A stretch of DNA of 28,463 nt, taken from the NCBI GenBank assembly GCA_050731755.1, contig JBOHPP010000084.1:1-28463 (forward strand), read 5' to 3'. Positions 16,876-24,567 of the stretch are shown here, piece by piece. The first letter of the stretch is position 1. Every line of letters begins with the position of its first letter. The stretch is from JBOHPP01 sp050731755. GTDB taxonomy: Bacteria > Methylomirabilota > Methylomirabilia > Rokubacteriales > CSP1-6. A program made the position numbers and the translations under genes. The notes below the pieces were generated by a model. The model had not been told where the DNA came from. It did no database searches and worked only from the letters and a program-made list of their open reading frames with translations.

Positions 16876-18968
16876 CGCGTGGTCACGCTCAGCGCTGTCG
16901 TCAGTTCCCATTCAAGAGACGAAGATACTGCGACCAGCGGCCAACTGACGAGAAACGCCGTCCCCTGGTAGATTCGCTCCAGGCCCCCTTCGGAGACCGA
17001 GACCGTCTCCACCGGCCCCCAGGCCACCTCGGCCCCCGGGCTCCATTCCAGACGCGCCTCGAGACCGATCCACTCATCCACGAGTGTGACGCCGAGGAGG
17101 TCGGTGCGCCGCCCGCGGCTGCGCAGGGGCGGGCGGTCGGGCAGCGCAAGATAGCGGTCTCCACCTTCCCCCGCGGTCAGCGCCAGATTCCACTGCACCG
17201 CCCACCGTCCGGGCAGCGCCGCCGCTCCGGGGCGAAGGCGATAACGAGCCTCCACGCGTGCCGCCTCGATGCTCACCCGCTTCTCCAGATGCCCCAGCAC
17301 CGAGTCGCCGGGCTCGAGCGTGAGCGAGACCGCGATGCCGCCCGGACGGGAGGCGACCGCGCTGCGGAGCGGCGTGCGACCCAGCACGAGGCGCGCTCGG
17401 CTCCAAGGCGCCACCGGGTCGAGCACGTCCGAATCCGAGAACAACCCTTCAATGAGGGAGGCGCGCCGCATGTCGTCGTACGTGAGCAGGGCCTCCAGTC
17501 CCTCCTCCTTGGCGGTGGGTGGGGCATGGATCGTCCGCGTCCCCGCGGGGACCGCGCCCTCGGGGGACTCGGGCTGGCGGAGCTGGTCGTGATAGGTCTC
17601 AGGGCGGCGCGCCAGGACGTCGGCCAGGTCGAGGCGCCGCCCGAGATGCGCCAGCTCGGTCAGCGTGCCACCCTCGGCCGGGTTGAGCGTGACCGCCAGG
17701 TCCGACGTCCGCACGAAGATCTCGCTCCGGCCGTTGCCGTTGCCGTCGGTCTCGGCCCAGGCCACCGCTGGCGCGCCGGTGGCCTCGGCCAGCAGCCGCT
17801 CGGCCTCGAGCAGGGCTTGCTTCACCGCCCGGCGCAGGTGCGGCAAGTAGCAGCCGCCGAACACCCCGTGCCAGTAGGCGTCGTTGGCCTGGCCCCGCCA
17901 GAGCGCGATCCGGGCGCGGTCGAGCCGCCGGTCGTCGCGGCCGCCTGCCTGCTGGATGGCCTCCGACAGGCGAAGCATTTTCCAGTAGATATCGGCGACC
18001 TCCGGATACTTCACGAGAAACGTGCGCCAGAATCCTCCCCGCAGCAAGTGCACGAGACGTTCGCCGTGGGCGAGCATGCCGAGGTCGCGCTTGGCCGCGG
18101 CGAGCTCGCGACCGGCTGCCGTCGGCAACGCCCACTCGCCCATCTCCCGGTAGGACGCGGCCGGCAGGTAGACCCGCCCGCTGGCCGGCTGCGCCGCGAC
18201 GACGTCGGCGAAGGTGCTCAGCCGCAGCCAGGGCAGCTCGAGCAGGCGATCGAAGAAGCGGTCGATCCACCCCTTCTCGTACACGTGGGCGTAGGTGTCC
18301 GGCCACACGCCGAACTTCTCGCCGTCGTCTACCGCGGTCACCGCCCCCACCCGGCCCCGGCAATCCTCGAGCACCTCGACCGTGGCCTCCACCTCGGCGA
18401 AGGGAATGAGATAGCGAAGACGCTGGTTGATGGGGAAGACCCCGACCACCGCCCCCTGATCCTCGGTGAGGTAGTAGCCACCGAGCGCGTCGGAGTCGAA
18501 CCCGGCGAGGGCGAAATGACTGTCGTCGACGAGCACGTACTCCACCCCGGCACTCCGCAGCGCGCGCGGCAGGTGCGGCTCCCACACGCGCTCGGCCAGC
18601 CACATCCCCCGCGGACGCACGCCGAAGTGCGAGCGGAGGAACTCGCTCAGGTGCTGGATCTGGCCGACCTTGTCGTGGTCGGGCAGGATGGCCAGGATCG
18701 GCTCGTAGAATCCGCCGGTGAGCAGCTCCATCTGCCCCCGTCCCACGATCTCGCCCAGGAGGTCGAAGGTGCCGGGCGACCGCTCGCGCAGCCACTCCAG
18801 CAGGCTGCCCGTCCAGTGGGTGGTGACGCGGATCTCCGGGCGGTCCCGCAGCCGCTCCAGCAACGGCCGGTACCCGCGCACCGTCGCCTCCTCGAGCACA
18901 TGCTCGAAGTTGCCCACAGGCTGGTGGTTGTGGACGCCGAGACAGAGCGCCAGCGGGGCCGAGCTCAC
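16872..18968 (-). CDS. GH57 family 4-alpha-glucanotransferase/alpha-amylase-like enzyme
   Basis: The 698-residue product has the GH57 catalytic barrel followed by the DUF1925- and DUF1926-type helical and beta-sandwich domains. This is the architecture of Thermococcus litoralis 4-alpha-glucanotransferase and Pyrococcus 'AmyA'. GH57 motifs are HNHQP (13-17), GGFYEPIL (85-92), WLAERVWEP with the likely nucleophile Glu126, AVDDGEKFG with the likely acid/base Asp214, and MGEWALP. It should rearrange or trim alpha-1,4-glucans. No signal peptide is seen, so it acts in the cytosol, probably on glycogen or maltodextrins. The start is GTG at 18966-18968, 5 bp after rapZ, and the end overlaps the PGI/PMI gene by 4 bp. 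Transferase versus hydrolase activity cannot be decided from sequence. Confidence 0.92.
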   Translation of the reverse strand: MSSAPLALCLGVHNHQPVGNFEHVLEEATVRGYRPLLERLRDRPEIRVTTHWTGSLLEWLRERSPGTFDLLGEIVGRGQMELLTGGFYEPILAILPDHDKVGQIQHLSEFLRSHFGVRPRGMWLAERVWEPHLPRALRSAGVEYVLVDDSHFALAGFDSDALGGYYLTEDQGAVVGVFPINQRLRYLIPFAEVEATVEVLEDCRGRVGAVTAVDDGEKFGVWPDTYAHVYEKGWIDRFFDRLLELPWLRLSTFADVVAAQPASGRVYLPAASYREMGEWALPTAAGRELAAAKRDLGMLAHGERLVHLLRGGFWRTFLVKYPEVADIYWKMLRLSEAIQQAGGRDDRRLDRARIALWRGQANDAYWHGVFGGCYLPHLRRAVKQALLEAERLLAEATGAPAVAWAETDGNGNGRSEIFVRTSDLAVTLNPAEGGTLTELAHLGRRLDLADVLARRPETYHDQLRQPESPEGAVPAGTRTIHAPPTAKEEGLEALLTYDDMRRASLIEGLFSDSDVLDPVAPWSRARLVLGRTPLRSAVASRPGGIAVSLTLEPGDSVLGHLEKRVSIEAARVEARYRLRPGAAALPGRWAVQWNLALTAGEGGDRYLALPDRPPLRSRGRRTDLLGVTLVDEWIGLEARLEWSPGAEVAWGPVETVSVSEGGLERIYQGTAFLVSWPLVAVSSSLEWELTTALSVTTR

Positions 18969-18973
18969 CAGGC

Positions 18974-19843
18974 TTACTCGCGCTCCAGATCCCGGTGCAC
19001 GACGCTGGGCGCGAAGCCCTGGGCGTCGAGGACCCGTTTAAGCTTCTCCACGACGGCGACCGAGCGGTGACGTCCGCCGGTGCAGCCGACGGCGATGGTG
19101 AGATAGGCCTTGCCCTCCCGCTGATAGGCGGGCAGCAGGAACTGCAGGAGGTCCTCGAGCCGCGTCATCAGCTCACGGCTCTCGGGGTGCTCGAAGATGA
19201 AGTCCTGCACGGGGCTGTCGCGCCCGTCCCGCGCCCGCAGTCCCTCCACGAAGTGAGGATTGGGCAGGAAGCGGACGTCGAATACCAGATCGGCATCGAT
19301 GGGCACGCCGTGCTTGAAGCCGAAGGAGATCAAGGTGGTGGCCAGCCCGGCCCGCGCCTTGGGCGCGCCGTACAGTTCCACCAGGACGTCGCGGAATTGA
19401 TGGACGGTCAAGGCCGAGGTATCGACGACGCGGTCGGCGATCTCGCGGACGTGGGCCAGGGCCTTGCGCTCGGCCCGGATGGCGTCGAACACGTGGCCGT
19501 CGCCGCCGAGCGGGTGACGGCGTCGGGTCTCGTTGTAACGCCGGATGAGCGCCTCGTCGCTGGCCTCGATGAACAGCACCTCCACCTGGTGGTGGCGCTC
19601 CCGGAGCTCGCCAAGGGCGTCCAGCAGGTGCGGCAGGTACTCCCCCTCCCGGACGTCGACCCCCAGCGCCACCCGATGGACCTTTTGCGCGGCCCGTCCC
19701 ACCAGGTCGGAGAACGTCGGGATCAGGGTCGTGGGCAGGTTGTCGACGCAGAAGTACCCCATGTCCTCGAAGCACTTGATGGCGTAGCTCTTGCCGGCGC
19801 CGCTCATGCCGGTGATGACAACGAACGCGATGGACTCGGCCAC
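18974..19843 (-). CDS. rapZ: RapZ/YvcJ family RNase adapter, nucleotide-binding protein
   Basis: RapZ-family proteins bind nucleotides. In enterobacteria they guide RNase E to the small RNA GlmZ and so set amino-sugar synthesis for the envelope. The 289 residues have the Walker A motif GMSGAGKS near the N-terminus, the conserved FCVDNLPTTL, FEHPESRE-like text and the C-terminal signature GCTGGRHRSV. The C-terminus ends HRDLERE rather than the Lys/Arg-rich tail of the E. coli protein, so RNA targets may differ. The GTG start at 19841-19843 follows the hpf stop with no gap. In proteobacteria ptsN usually sits between hpf and rapZ, but here it is absent. Confidence 0.95.
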   Translation of the reverse strand: MAESIAFVVITGMSGAGKSYAIKCFEDMGYFCVDNLPTTLIPTFSDLVGRAAQKVHRVALGVDVREGEYLPHLLDALGELRERHHQVEVLFIEASDEALIRRYNETRRRHPLGGDGHVFDAIRAERKALAHVREIADRVVDTSALTVHQFRDVLVELYGAPKARAGLATTLISFGFKHGVPIDADLVFDVRFLPNPHFVEGLRARDGRDSPVQDFIFEHPESRELMTRLEDLLQFLLPAYQREGKAYLTIAVGCTGGRHRSVAVVEKLKRVLDAQGFAPSVVHRDLERE

Positions 19844-20173
19844 TCAGGCCACCGGCTCGATGAGCCCGAGGACGCCTCCCCGGCCCTTGGACGGGCGCCG
19901 CCGGTCCTTGTCCTCGCTCACCTGGCGGCGGACAGCGGCCACGGCGGCGTCGACCGCGGCCAGGAGGTCGCCGGCGGTGGCCACGCCGGCGAACGATCGC
20001 CGCCGGGCCCGGACGGTCAGACGCACAGTCCGCCGGATCTTCTTCGCCTCGCACACGACGCGGGCGTCCAGCGCCGCGGGCCGCAGGCGGCTGAGTTTGC
20101 CGATCTTGCGCTCGACCATGGCTTTGAACGTCGGCGTCAGCACGACCCCGCGGCCGCTGATGATGACCTGCAT
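19844..20173 (-). CDS. hpf: ribosome hibernation promoting factor, short form
   Basis: This is a 109-residue member of the HPF/RaiA (sigma-54 modulation protein) family, which binds the 30S decoding centre and inactivates ribosomes in starved cells. It begins MQVIISGRGVVLTPTFKAMV and keeps the beta-alpha-beta-beta-beta-alpha pattern, with the basic strand TVRLTVRARRRSFAG and the helix AVDAAVAAVRRQV. The long-form C-terminal dimerisation domain is missing, so it resembles E. coli HPF. The ATG is at 20171-20173, 10 bp after rpoN, and an AGGA overlapping the rpoN stop serves as ribosome binding site. The rpoN-hpf-rapZ order is conserved in many Gram-negatives. Confidence 0.92.
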   Translation of the reverse strand: MQVIISGRGVVLTPTFKAMVERKIGKLSRLRPAALDARVVCEAKKIRRTVRLTVRARRRSFAGVATAGDLLAAVDAAVAAVRRQVSEDKDRRRPSKGRGGVLGLIEPVA

Positions 20174-20184
20174 GGGGGCGTTCC

Positions 20185-21633
20185 TCAGCGGCGCTTGGGC
20201 GCCAACCGGCGCTGGTGGGATGGCAGGATGCCCAGCTCCTCCCGATACTTGGCGACCGTGCGCCGGGCGATGACGAGCCCCCGGCCTTTGAGGATCTGGG
20301 CCACCTCCTGGTCGCTGAGCGGCTTGGAGGGATCTTCGTTGGCCAGGAGATCCTGGATCATCTTCTTCACCGAGATGGAGGAGACCATCTCGCCGTCGCC
20401 GGAGGCGATCCCGCTGTGGAAGAAGAACTTCAGCTCGAACAGGCCCTGAGGCGTCTCGACGTACTTGTTGGTGGTGACGCGGCTGATGGTGGACTCGTGC
20501 ATGCCGATGTCCTCGCCGACGTCACGCAGGGAGAGTGGCCGCAGATAGGGAAGCCCCTTGTCGAGGAACTCGCGTTGGAACTTCACGATGGACTGCGTCA
20601 CCTTCCGCAGGGTCCGCTGGCGCTGGTCCACGCTCTTGATGAGCCAGACGGCCGAGCGGAGCTTCTGCTCCACGTACTGGCGCGCCTCCTCGCCGGAGCT
20701 GCGCAGCAGGGACCGGTAGAGCGCGTTCACCCGCAGCCGGGGGATGCCATCCTCGTTCAGGAGCACGACGTAGTCGTTGCCCATCTTCTGCACGACCACG
20801 TCGGGAACGATGTAGCGCGTATCGAGTCCGCCGAAGCGCCGGCCCGGCTTCGGCTCCAGTCCCATGATCTCCTCGACCGACTCCATCACCCGGTCCAGAG
20901 GCAGCTTGAGGGCCCGCGCGATATCGGGGTAGCGGCGGCGCGAGAGATCCTCGAAGTGCTGCTCCACGATCTCCACCGAGACCGGGTCGGGGTTGGGGTC
21001 GCTCTTGAGCTGGATGAGCAGGCACTCCTGGATGGTGCGGGCGGCCACCCCGGGCGGGTCAAAGCCCTGGACGATGCGGAGCACGCGCTCGACCTCCTCC
21101 ACGGCGACGTCGCAGTGCTGGGCGATCTCGGCCAGCTCGGTTCGGAAATAGCCGTCCTCGTCCAGGTTGCCGACGATCTCGGTGCCGATGCGGCGGGTCA
21201 CCGCGTCCTCGGTGGCGAAGCGTAGCTGCTCCTCCAGATGGTCGGTGAGCGACGACTGCGAGCGCACCATGTTCTCGAAGGGCAGTTCGTCGCGGTCCTC
21301 CTGGGCCACCAGGGACCGCTCCTCCTGGTCGTCGAACATCACCGCCGTGAGGTCGAAGGGCAGGTCGTCGGTGCCGCGCTCGCGGTCCACCGGCGGCGGT
21401 TCGGCGGGGGGCGGCTCCACCGTCGGCGTCGGGGTCGCCGCCTCGGGCGTGGTCCCCGGCTCCGGCGTCTCGGTCGGTACCTCTTCGAGGAGCGGGTTTT
21501 CCAGCAACTCCTTCTGCACCACCTCCTGCAGCTCGAGCGTGGACAGTTGCAGCAGCTGGATCGCCTGCTGGAGCAGCGGGGTCATGACCACCCGCTGGCT
21601 TTGCCGCAACGACAACCGGGTTTCCATTGCCAT
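20185..21633 (-). CDS. rpoN: RNA polymerase sigma-54 factor
   Basis: RpoN directs RNA polymerase to -24/-12 promoters and needs AAA+ activators. The 482 residues start with the Gln/Leu-rich activator region (LRQSQRVVMTPLLQQAIQLL). A Pro/Thr/Glu-rich acidic linker (residues about 55-85) follows, then the core-binding domain. The DNA-binding part has a helix-turn-helix (DIGMHESTISRVTTNKY). The RpoN box ARRTVAKYREEL near the C-terminus matches the canonical sequence. ATG at 21631-21633 is used, with a second ATG two codons later. The open frame upstream to 22341 is a shadow of lptB. It lies 17 bp after lptB. Its regulon is not visible here; I did not find a convincing -24/-12 site. Confidence 0.97.
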   Translation of the reverse strand: MAMETRLSLRQSQRVVMTPLLQQAIQLLQLSTLELQEVVQKELLENPLLEEVPTETPEPGTTPEAATPTPTVEPPPAEPPPVDRERGTDDLPFDLTAVMFDDQEERSLVAQEDRDELPFENMVRSQSSLTDHLEEQLRFATEDAVTRRIGTEIVGNLDEDGYFRTELAEIAQHCDVAVEEVERVLRIVQGFDPPGVAARTIQECLLIQLKSDPNPDPVSVEIVEQHFEDLSRRRYPDIARALKLPLDRVMESVEEIMGLEPKPGRRFGGLDTRYIVPDVVVQKMGNDYVVLLNEDGIPRLRVNALYRSLLRSSGEEARQYVEQKLRSAVWLIKSVDQRQRTLRKVTQSIVKFQREFLDKGLPYLRPLSLRDVGEDIGMHESTISRVTTNKYVETPQGLFELKFFFHSGIASGDGEMVSSISVKKMIQDLLANEDPSKPLSDQEVAQILKGRGLVIARRTVAKYREELGILPSHQRRLAPKRR

Positions 21634-21650
21634 GGTGCGACCCGTTCGGA

Positions 21651-22373
21651 CTAGAGGGAGAACCGTTCGCCCAGGTACGTCTCCCGGGCGGTCGGGTTGG
21701 TGGCGATTTCGCTGGCCGTTCCCGAGACCAGGACCCGGCCATCGTAGAGGATGTAGGCGCGATCGGTGATGGCCAGCGTCTCGCGGACATTGTGATCGGT
21801 GATAAGAATGCCGATTCCGCGGTCCCGCAGCCGGCTGATGATCTCCTGGATGTCGCCGATGGCGATCGGGTCGATACCGGTGAAGGGCTCGTCCAGCAGC
21901 AGATACTGGGGCGAGGTCACCAGGGCCCGGGTGATCTCCAGACGTCGCCGCTCGCCGCCCGACAGCGTGTAGGCCGGATAGGGGGCCAGCTGGGTGAGGT
22001 CCAGCTCGGCCAGCAGCTCGCCGACGCGCTGCCGGCGCTCCGCCGCCGTGATGTCCAGCGTCTCTAAGATCGCCAGCAGGTTCTGCTCCACGGTGAGCTT
22101 GCGGAAGACCGATGACTCCTGGGGCAGATAGCCCAGGCCCATGCGGCAGCGCCGGTACATGGGTAACGCGGTGATCTCCTCGCCCTCCAGGAAGATGCGC
22201 CCGCCGTCGGTGGGCAGCAGCCCCACCATCATGTAGAACGACGTCGTCTTGCCGGCCCCGTTCGGCCCCAGCAGGCCGACCACCTCGCCGCGCTGGATGT
22301 CCAGCGACACGCGGTCGACCACCTTGCGGTGCTTGAACCACTTGCTGAGCTCGAAGGCGACCAGACCTTCCAT
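21651..22373 (-). CDS. lptB: LPS export ABC transporter ATP-binding protein
   Basis: LptB is the cytosolic ATPase that drives LPS extraction by LptF and LptG. The 240 residues carry Walker A GPNGAGKTT, the Q-loop in GLGYLPQESSVF, the ABC signature LSGGERRRLEI, Walker B YLLLDEPFTGID and the switch His in LITDHNVRET. All match LptB closely. ATG is at 22371-22373, 4 bp after lptA. The partner permease is not in this operon but is encoded as one fused chain at 7798-10164 on the other strand. With a fused LptFG, two LptB subunits would still be needed per complex. Confidence 0.97.
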   Translation of the reverse strand: MEGLVAFELSKWFKHRKVVDRVSLDIQRGEVVGLLGPNGAGKTTSFYMMVGLLPTDGGRIFLEGEEITALPMYRRCRMGLGYLPQESSVFRKLTVEQNLLAILETLDITAAERRQRVGELLAELDLTQLAPYPAYTLSGGERRRLEITRALVTSPQYLLLDEPFTGIDPIAIGDIQEIISRLRDRGIGILITDHNVRETLAITDRAYILYDGRVLVSGTASEIATNPTARETYLGERFSL

Positions 22374-22377
22374 CGGC

Positions 22378-22959
22378 TCAGGGCTCGCAGGCCGATCGGC
22401 CTCGGGCCGCGGTGGGGCCGGGGGCCGCGCTTGGCTCCTTGGTGGCGTTGGCGTCCTTCGCGTAGAACACGGCCTTGACCCGCTCCGGGCCGGCCCCCTG
22501 GACCACGCTGTGATCCTGGCTGAGAAAGATCGTGATCGTCTCGCCGGTGACCACGCGATCGCCCTGCCAGACCCGCGCGTCGCCGGTGAGGACCATGCGC
22601 TGCTCCAGGTCGAAATACTCGGCCCGCTTGGCCGTGCCCGTCCGGCAGTCCTTGGTGACGATCCGCACGTTGCCGGTGGAGACGGTGCGGGCGATCCGCT
22701 CGCCCTTTTCGTCCAGGTAGACCTCCATGCGCTCGGCGTACTGCACGGAGGTGTCCTGGCGGGCCACGACGTTGCCGCTAAAGACGATGAGGCTCTCCTT
22801 CCCGTAGTGCTCCATCCGATCGGCGTCGACGGTCACCGGCTGGCCGCGGTCCGGCTTGGGCGTCGAGGTGGAGCGCGGCGCGGCCTGCCCGTGGGCGCTC
22901 GCCGCCGCGGCCAGCAGGGCGGCGAGAACCCCGGCAGCGAGCGCGGTCCGCCCCCTCAC
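22378..22959 (-). CDS. lptA: LPS export periplasmic bridge protein
   Basis: LptA (OstA-like) forms the beta-jellyroll bridge that carries LPS across the periplasm from LptC to LptD. The 193 residues begin with a signal peptide (short RGR, then AALAAGVL-type hydrophobic core, ASAHGQA cleavage region). The jellyroll domain follows, with VDADRMEHYGKESLIVFSGN, RQDTSVQYAERMEVYLDE and VLTGDARVWQGDRVVTGE. The C-terminus is a short Ala/Pro-rich tail. The GTG start at 22957-22959 overlaps the lptC stop as GTGA, so the two are translationally coupled. No lptD or lptE is in the window. Confidence 0.93.
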   Translation of the reverse strand: MRGRTALAAGVLAALLAAAASAHGQAAPRSTSTPKPDRGQPVTVDADRMEHYGKESLIVFSGNVVARQDTSVQYAERMEVYLDEKGERIARTVSTGNVRIVTKDCRTGTAKRAEYFDLEQRMVLTGDARVWQGDRVVTGETITIFLSQDHSVVQGAGPERVKAVFYAKDANATKEPSAAPGPTAARGRSACEP

Positions 22960-23510
22960 TGCCCAAAGCCCCGGGTGAACACGGCCCGTACTCGCCCCGT
23001 GACCGTGGTGGCCTCCTCCTTCGTCAGGACGTCGAGGGCGCTGCCGTCGATCACGACGCCCTCACGGTAGATCCGGACGGGCGCGTCGGTCCAGAGCCGG
23101 CGTTCAGCTCCCAGCCATCGGAGCACGCGCGTTTCCAGCCGGAAGCCGTCTCCGGAGGTGACGACGACGTTGCCCCGGATCTCGAGGTTCTGGGTCTGGC
23201 GATAGAAGTCCCCTTCCTCGCCCACGATCGTCCACGTCCGATCGTGGTCCTGCACCCGCACCCGCACGCGATGGAGCGTGGTGCGCCCCTGCCGATCGAA
23301 GACCGAAGCCTGGTCGGCGGTGAGTTGCCACCGGCTGCCGCCGGCGGATTCCTCCTCCAACTGGACCTGCTTGATGTTGAGGTCGGCGGCGGACGGTGCG
23401 GGCCCGGTCGGTTCGGTCCGCAGCGTTCGACTGCGGGCGACGAGAATCCCCGCCACCACCAGGACGAACACGATGACGACCGCGAGTATCCGGCGAGCTA
23501 GACGGTCCAC
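22956..23510 (-). CDS. lptC: LPS export system protein LptC
   Basis: LptC is a membrane-anchored periplasmic protein that takes LPS from LptFG and hands it to LptA. The 184 residues have one N-terminal anchor (ILAVVIVFVLVVAGILVA) with Arg residues before it. A jellyroll domain follows, containing VQLEEESAGGSRWQLTADQA, EEGDFYRQTQNLEIRGNV and VLRWLGAERRLWTDAPVRI. The start is GTG at 23508-23510 with AGGAG 5 bases upstream. In many Gram-negatives kdsC lies between kdsD and lptC; here the 64-bp gap contains no gene. Confidence 0.92.
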   Translation of the reverse strand: MDRLARRILAVVIVFVLVVAGILVARSRTLRTEPTGPAPSAADLNIKQVQLEEESAGGSRWQLTADQASVFDRQGRTTLHRVRVRVQDHDRTWTIVGEEGDFYRQTQNLEIRGNVVVTSGDGFRLETRVLRWLGAERRLWTDAPVRIYREGVVIDGSALDVLTKEEATTVTGRVRAVFTRGFGQ

Positions 23511-23515
23511 GGGCG

Positions 23516-23520
23516 CTCCT
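23516..23520 (-). promoter_or_regulatory. ribosome binding site of lptC
   Basis: AGGAG on the minus strand, 5 bases before the GTG at 23508-23510, fixes the lptC start. The rest of the 23511-23574 gap has a weak -10-like TAGGCT (23535-23540) without a matching -35 box, so a separate lptC promoter is possible but not shown. Confidence 0.65.
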
Positions 23521-23574
23521 GCAATTTCGGTACCAGCCTACCACACAGCGCTACGGGTCGCCTAGCCCTTACGC

Positions 23575-24567
23575 CTAGACGTCGATCTTGGCCCGCAGGA
23601 TGTCGTGCATGTGGATGATTCCGATCGGTCGGTGTTCCCCGTCTACGATCACCAGGCTAGTGATGGTCCGGCTCTCCATGATGCCCAAGGCCTTGGCGGC
23701 CAGATCGTCGGGTCCAATGGTTTTGGGGACCGCATCAGCGTCGCGATGGAAATCCCGCTGGGTCGCCAGGGCGCCGGCGGTCAGATTCGCGATGGGCTCG
23801 GCGCGCAGGTGAGCCCGCCGGAGATCACCGTCGGTGATGACCCCGAGGAGGCGTCCGTCGCCGTCGACCACCGTGGTCATCCCCAGACGCTTGTCGGTCA
23901 TCTCGACGATGACGTCCTTCATGAGGGCATTCACGCTCACCCGCGGCACCTCGTCGCCCGTGTGCATGACATCGGCGACGCGGACCAGCGTCCGCCAGCC
24001 GAGGTGGCCCCGCGGATGGAGCGCCGCGAAGTCCTCGGGACGGAGCCCCCGCAGATCCAGCAGCGCCATGGCCAGCGCGTCGCCCATGGCCAGCGCCGCG
24101 GTGGTGCTGGAGGTCGGCGCCAGGTTCATCGGGCAGGCCTCCTCGGCCACCGCCACGTCGAGGACGACATCGCTCTGGCGGGCCATCGTGGACTGGGGGC
24201 TCCCCGTGAGAACCACGATCGGAACGCCCAGGCGTTTGAGCTGGGGCAGGATGGCCAGCAGCTCGTCCGTTTCGCCCGAGTTGGAGAGCGCCAGGAGGAC
24301 GTCGCCCCGGGCCACCATGCCGAGATCGCCATGCACGCCCTCGGCCGGGTGCAGGAAGTAGGCCGGCGTGCCGGTCGAGGCCAGCGTCGAGGCGATCTTC
24401 CGTCCGATCAGGCCCGACTTGCCCATGCCGGTGACGATCACCCGCCCGCCGCAGCGGAGCAGCAGCTCCACCGCTCGATCGAAGCGCTCGTCGAGCCGGG
24501 CGGTCAGGGCCTGGATCGCTTCCGCCTCGAGGCGCAGCACCCGCTCGGCCAACTTCCGCGCCGTCAT
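23575..24567 (-). CDS. kdsD: D-arabinose-5-phosphate isomerase (KpsF/GutQ/KdsD family)
   Basis: KdsD converts ribulose-5-phosphate to arabinose-5-phosphate, the first committed precursor of Kdo. The 330 residues have a SIS domain (about 35-175) with TGMGKSGLIGRKIA, HPAEGVHGDLGM, SNSGETDELL and PTSSTTAALAMGDALA. The stretch LHPRGHLG follows, then two CBS domains (about 195-255 and 270-330), the usual layout for this family. ATG at 24565-24567 overlaps the kdsA stop as ATGA. Coupling to kdsA, the enzyme that uses its product, supports the Kdo assignment over a GutQ-type catabolic role. Confidence 0.95.
   Translation of the reverse strand: MTARKLAERVLRLEAEAIQALTARLDERFDRAVELLLRCGGRVIVTGMGKSGLIGRKIASTLASTGTPAYFLHPAEGVHGDLGMVARGDVLLALSNSGETDELLAILPQLKRLGVPIVVLTGSPQSTMARQSDVVLDVAVAEEACPMNLAPTSSTTAALAMGDALAMALLDLRGLRPEDFAALHPRGHLGWRTLVRVADVMHTGDEVPRVSVNALMKDVIVEMTDKRLGMTTVVDGDGRLLGVITDGDLRRAHLRAEPIANLTAGALATQRDFHRDADAVPKTIGPDDLAAKALGIMESRTITSLVIVDGEHRPIGIIHMHDILRAKIDV

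Noticed and set aside
20185..22341. An N-terminally extended rpoN of 718 residues.
   Set aside because: The added part is a shadow of lptB. The sigma-54 N-terminal Gln/Leu region begins exactly at the ATG at 21631-21633.
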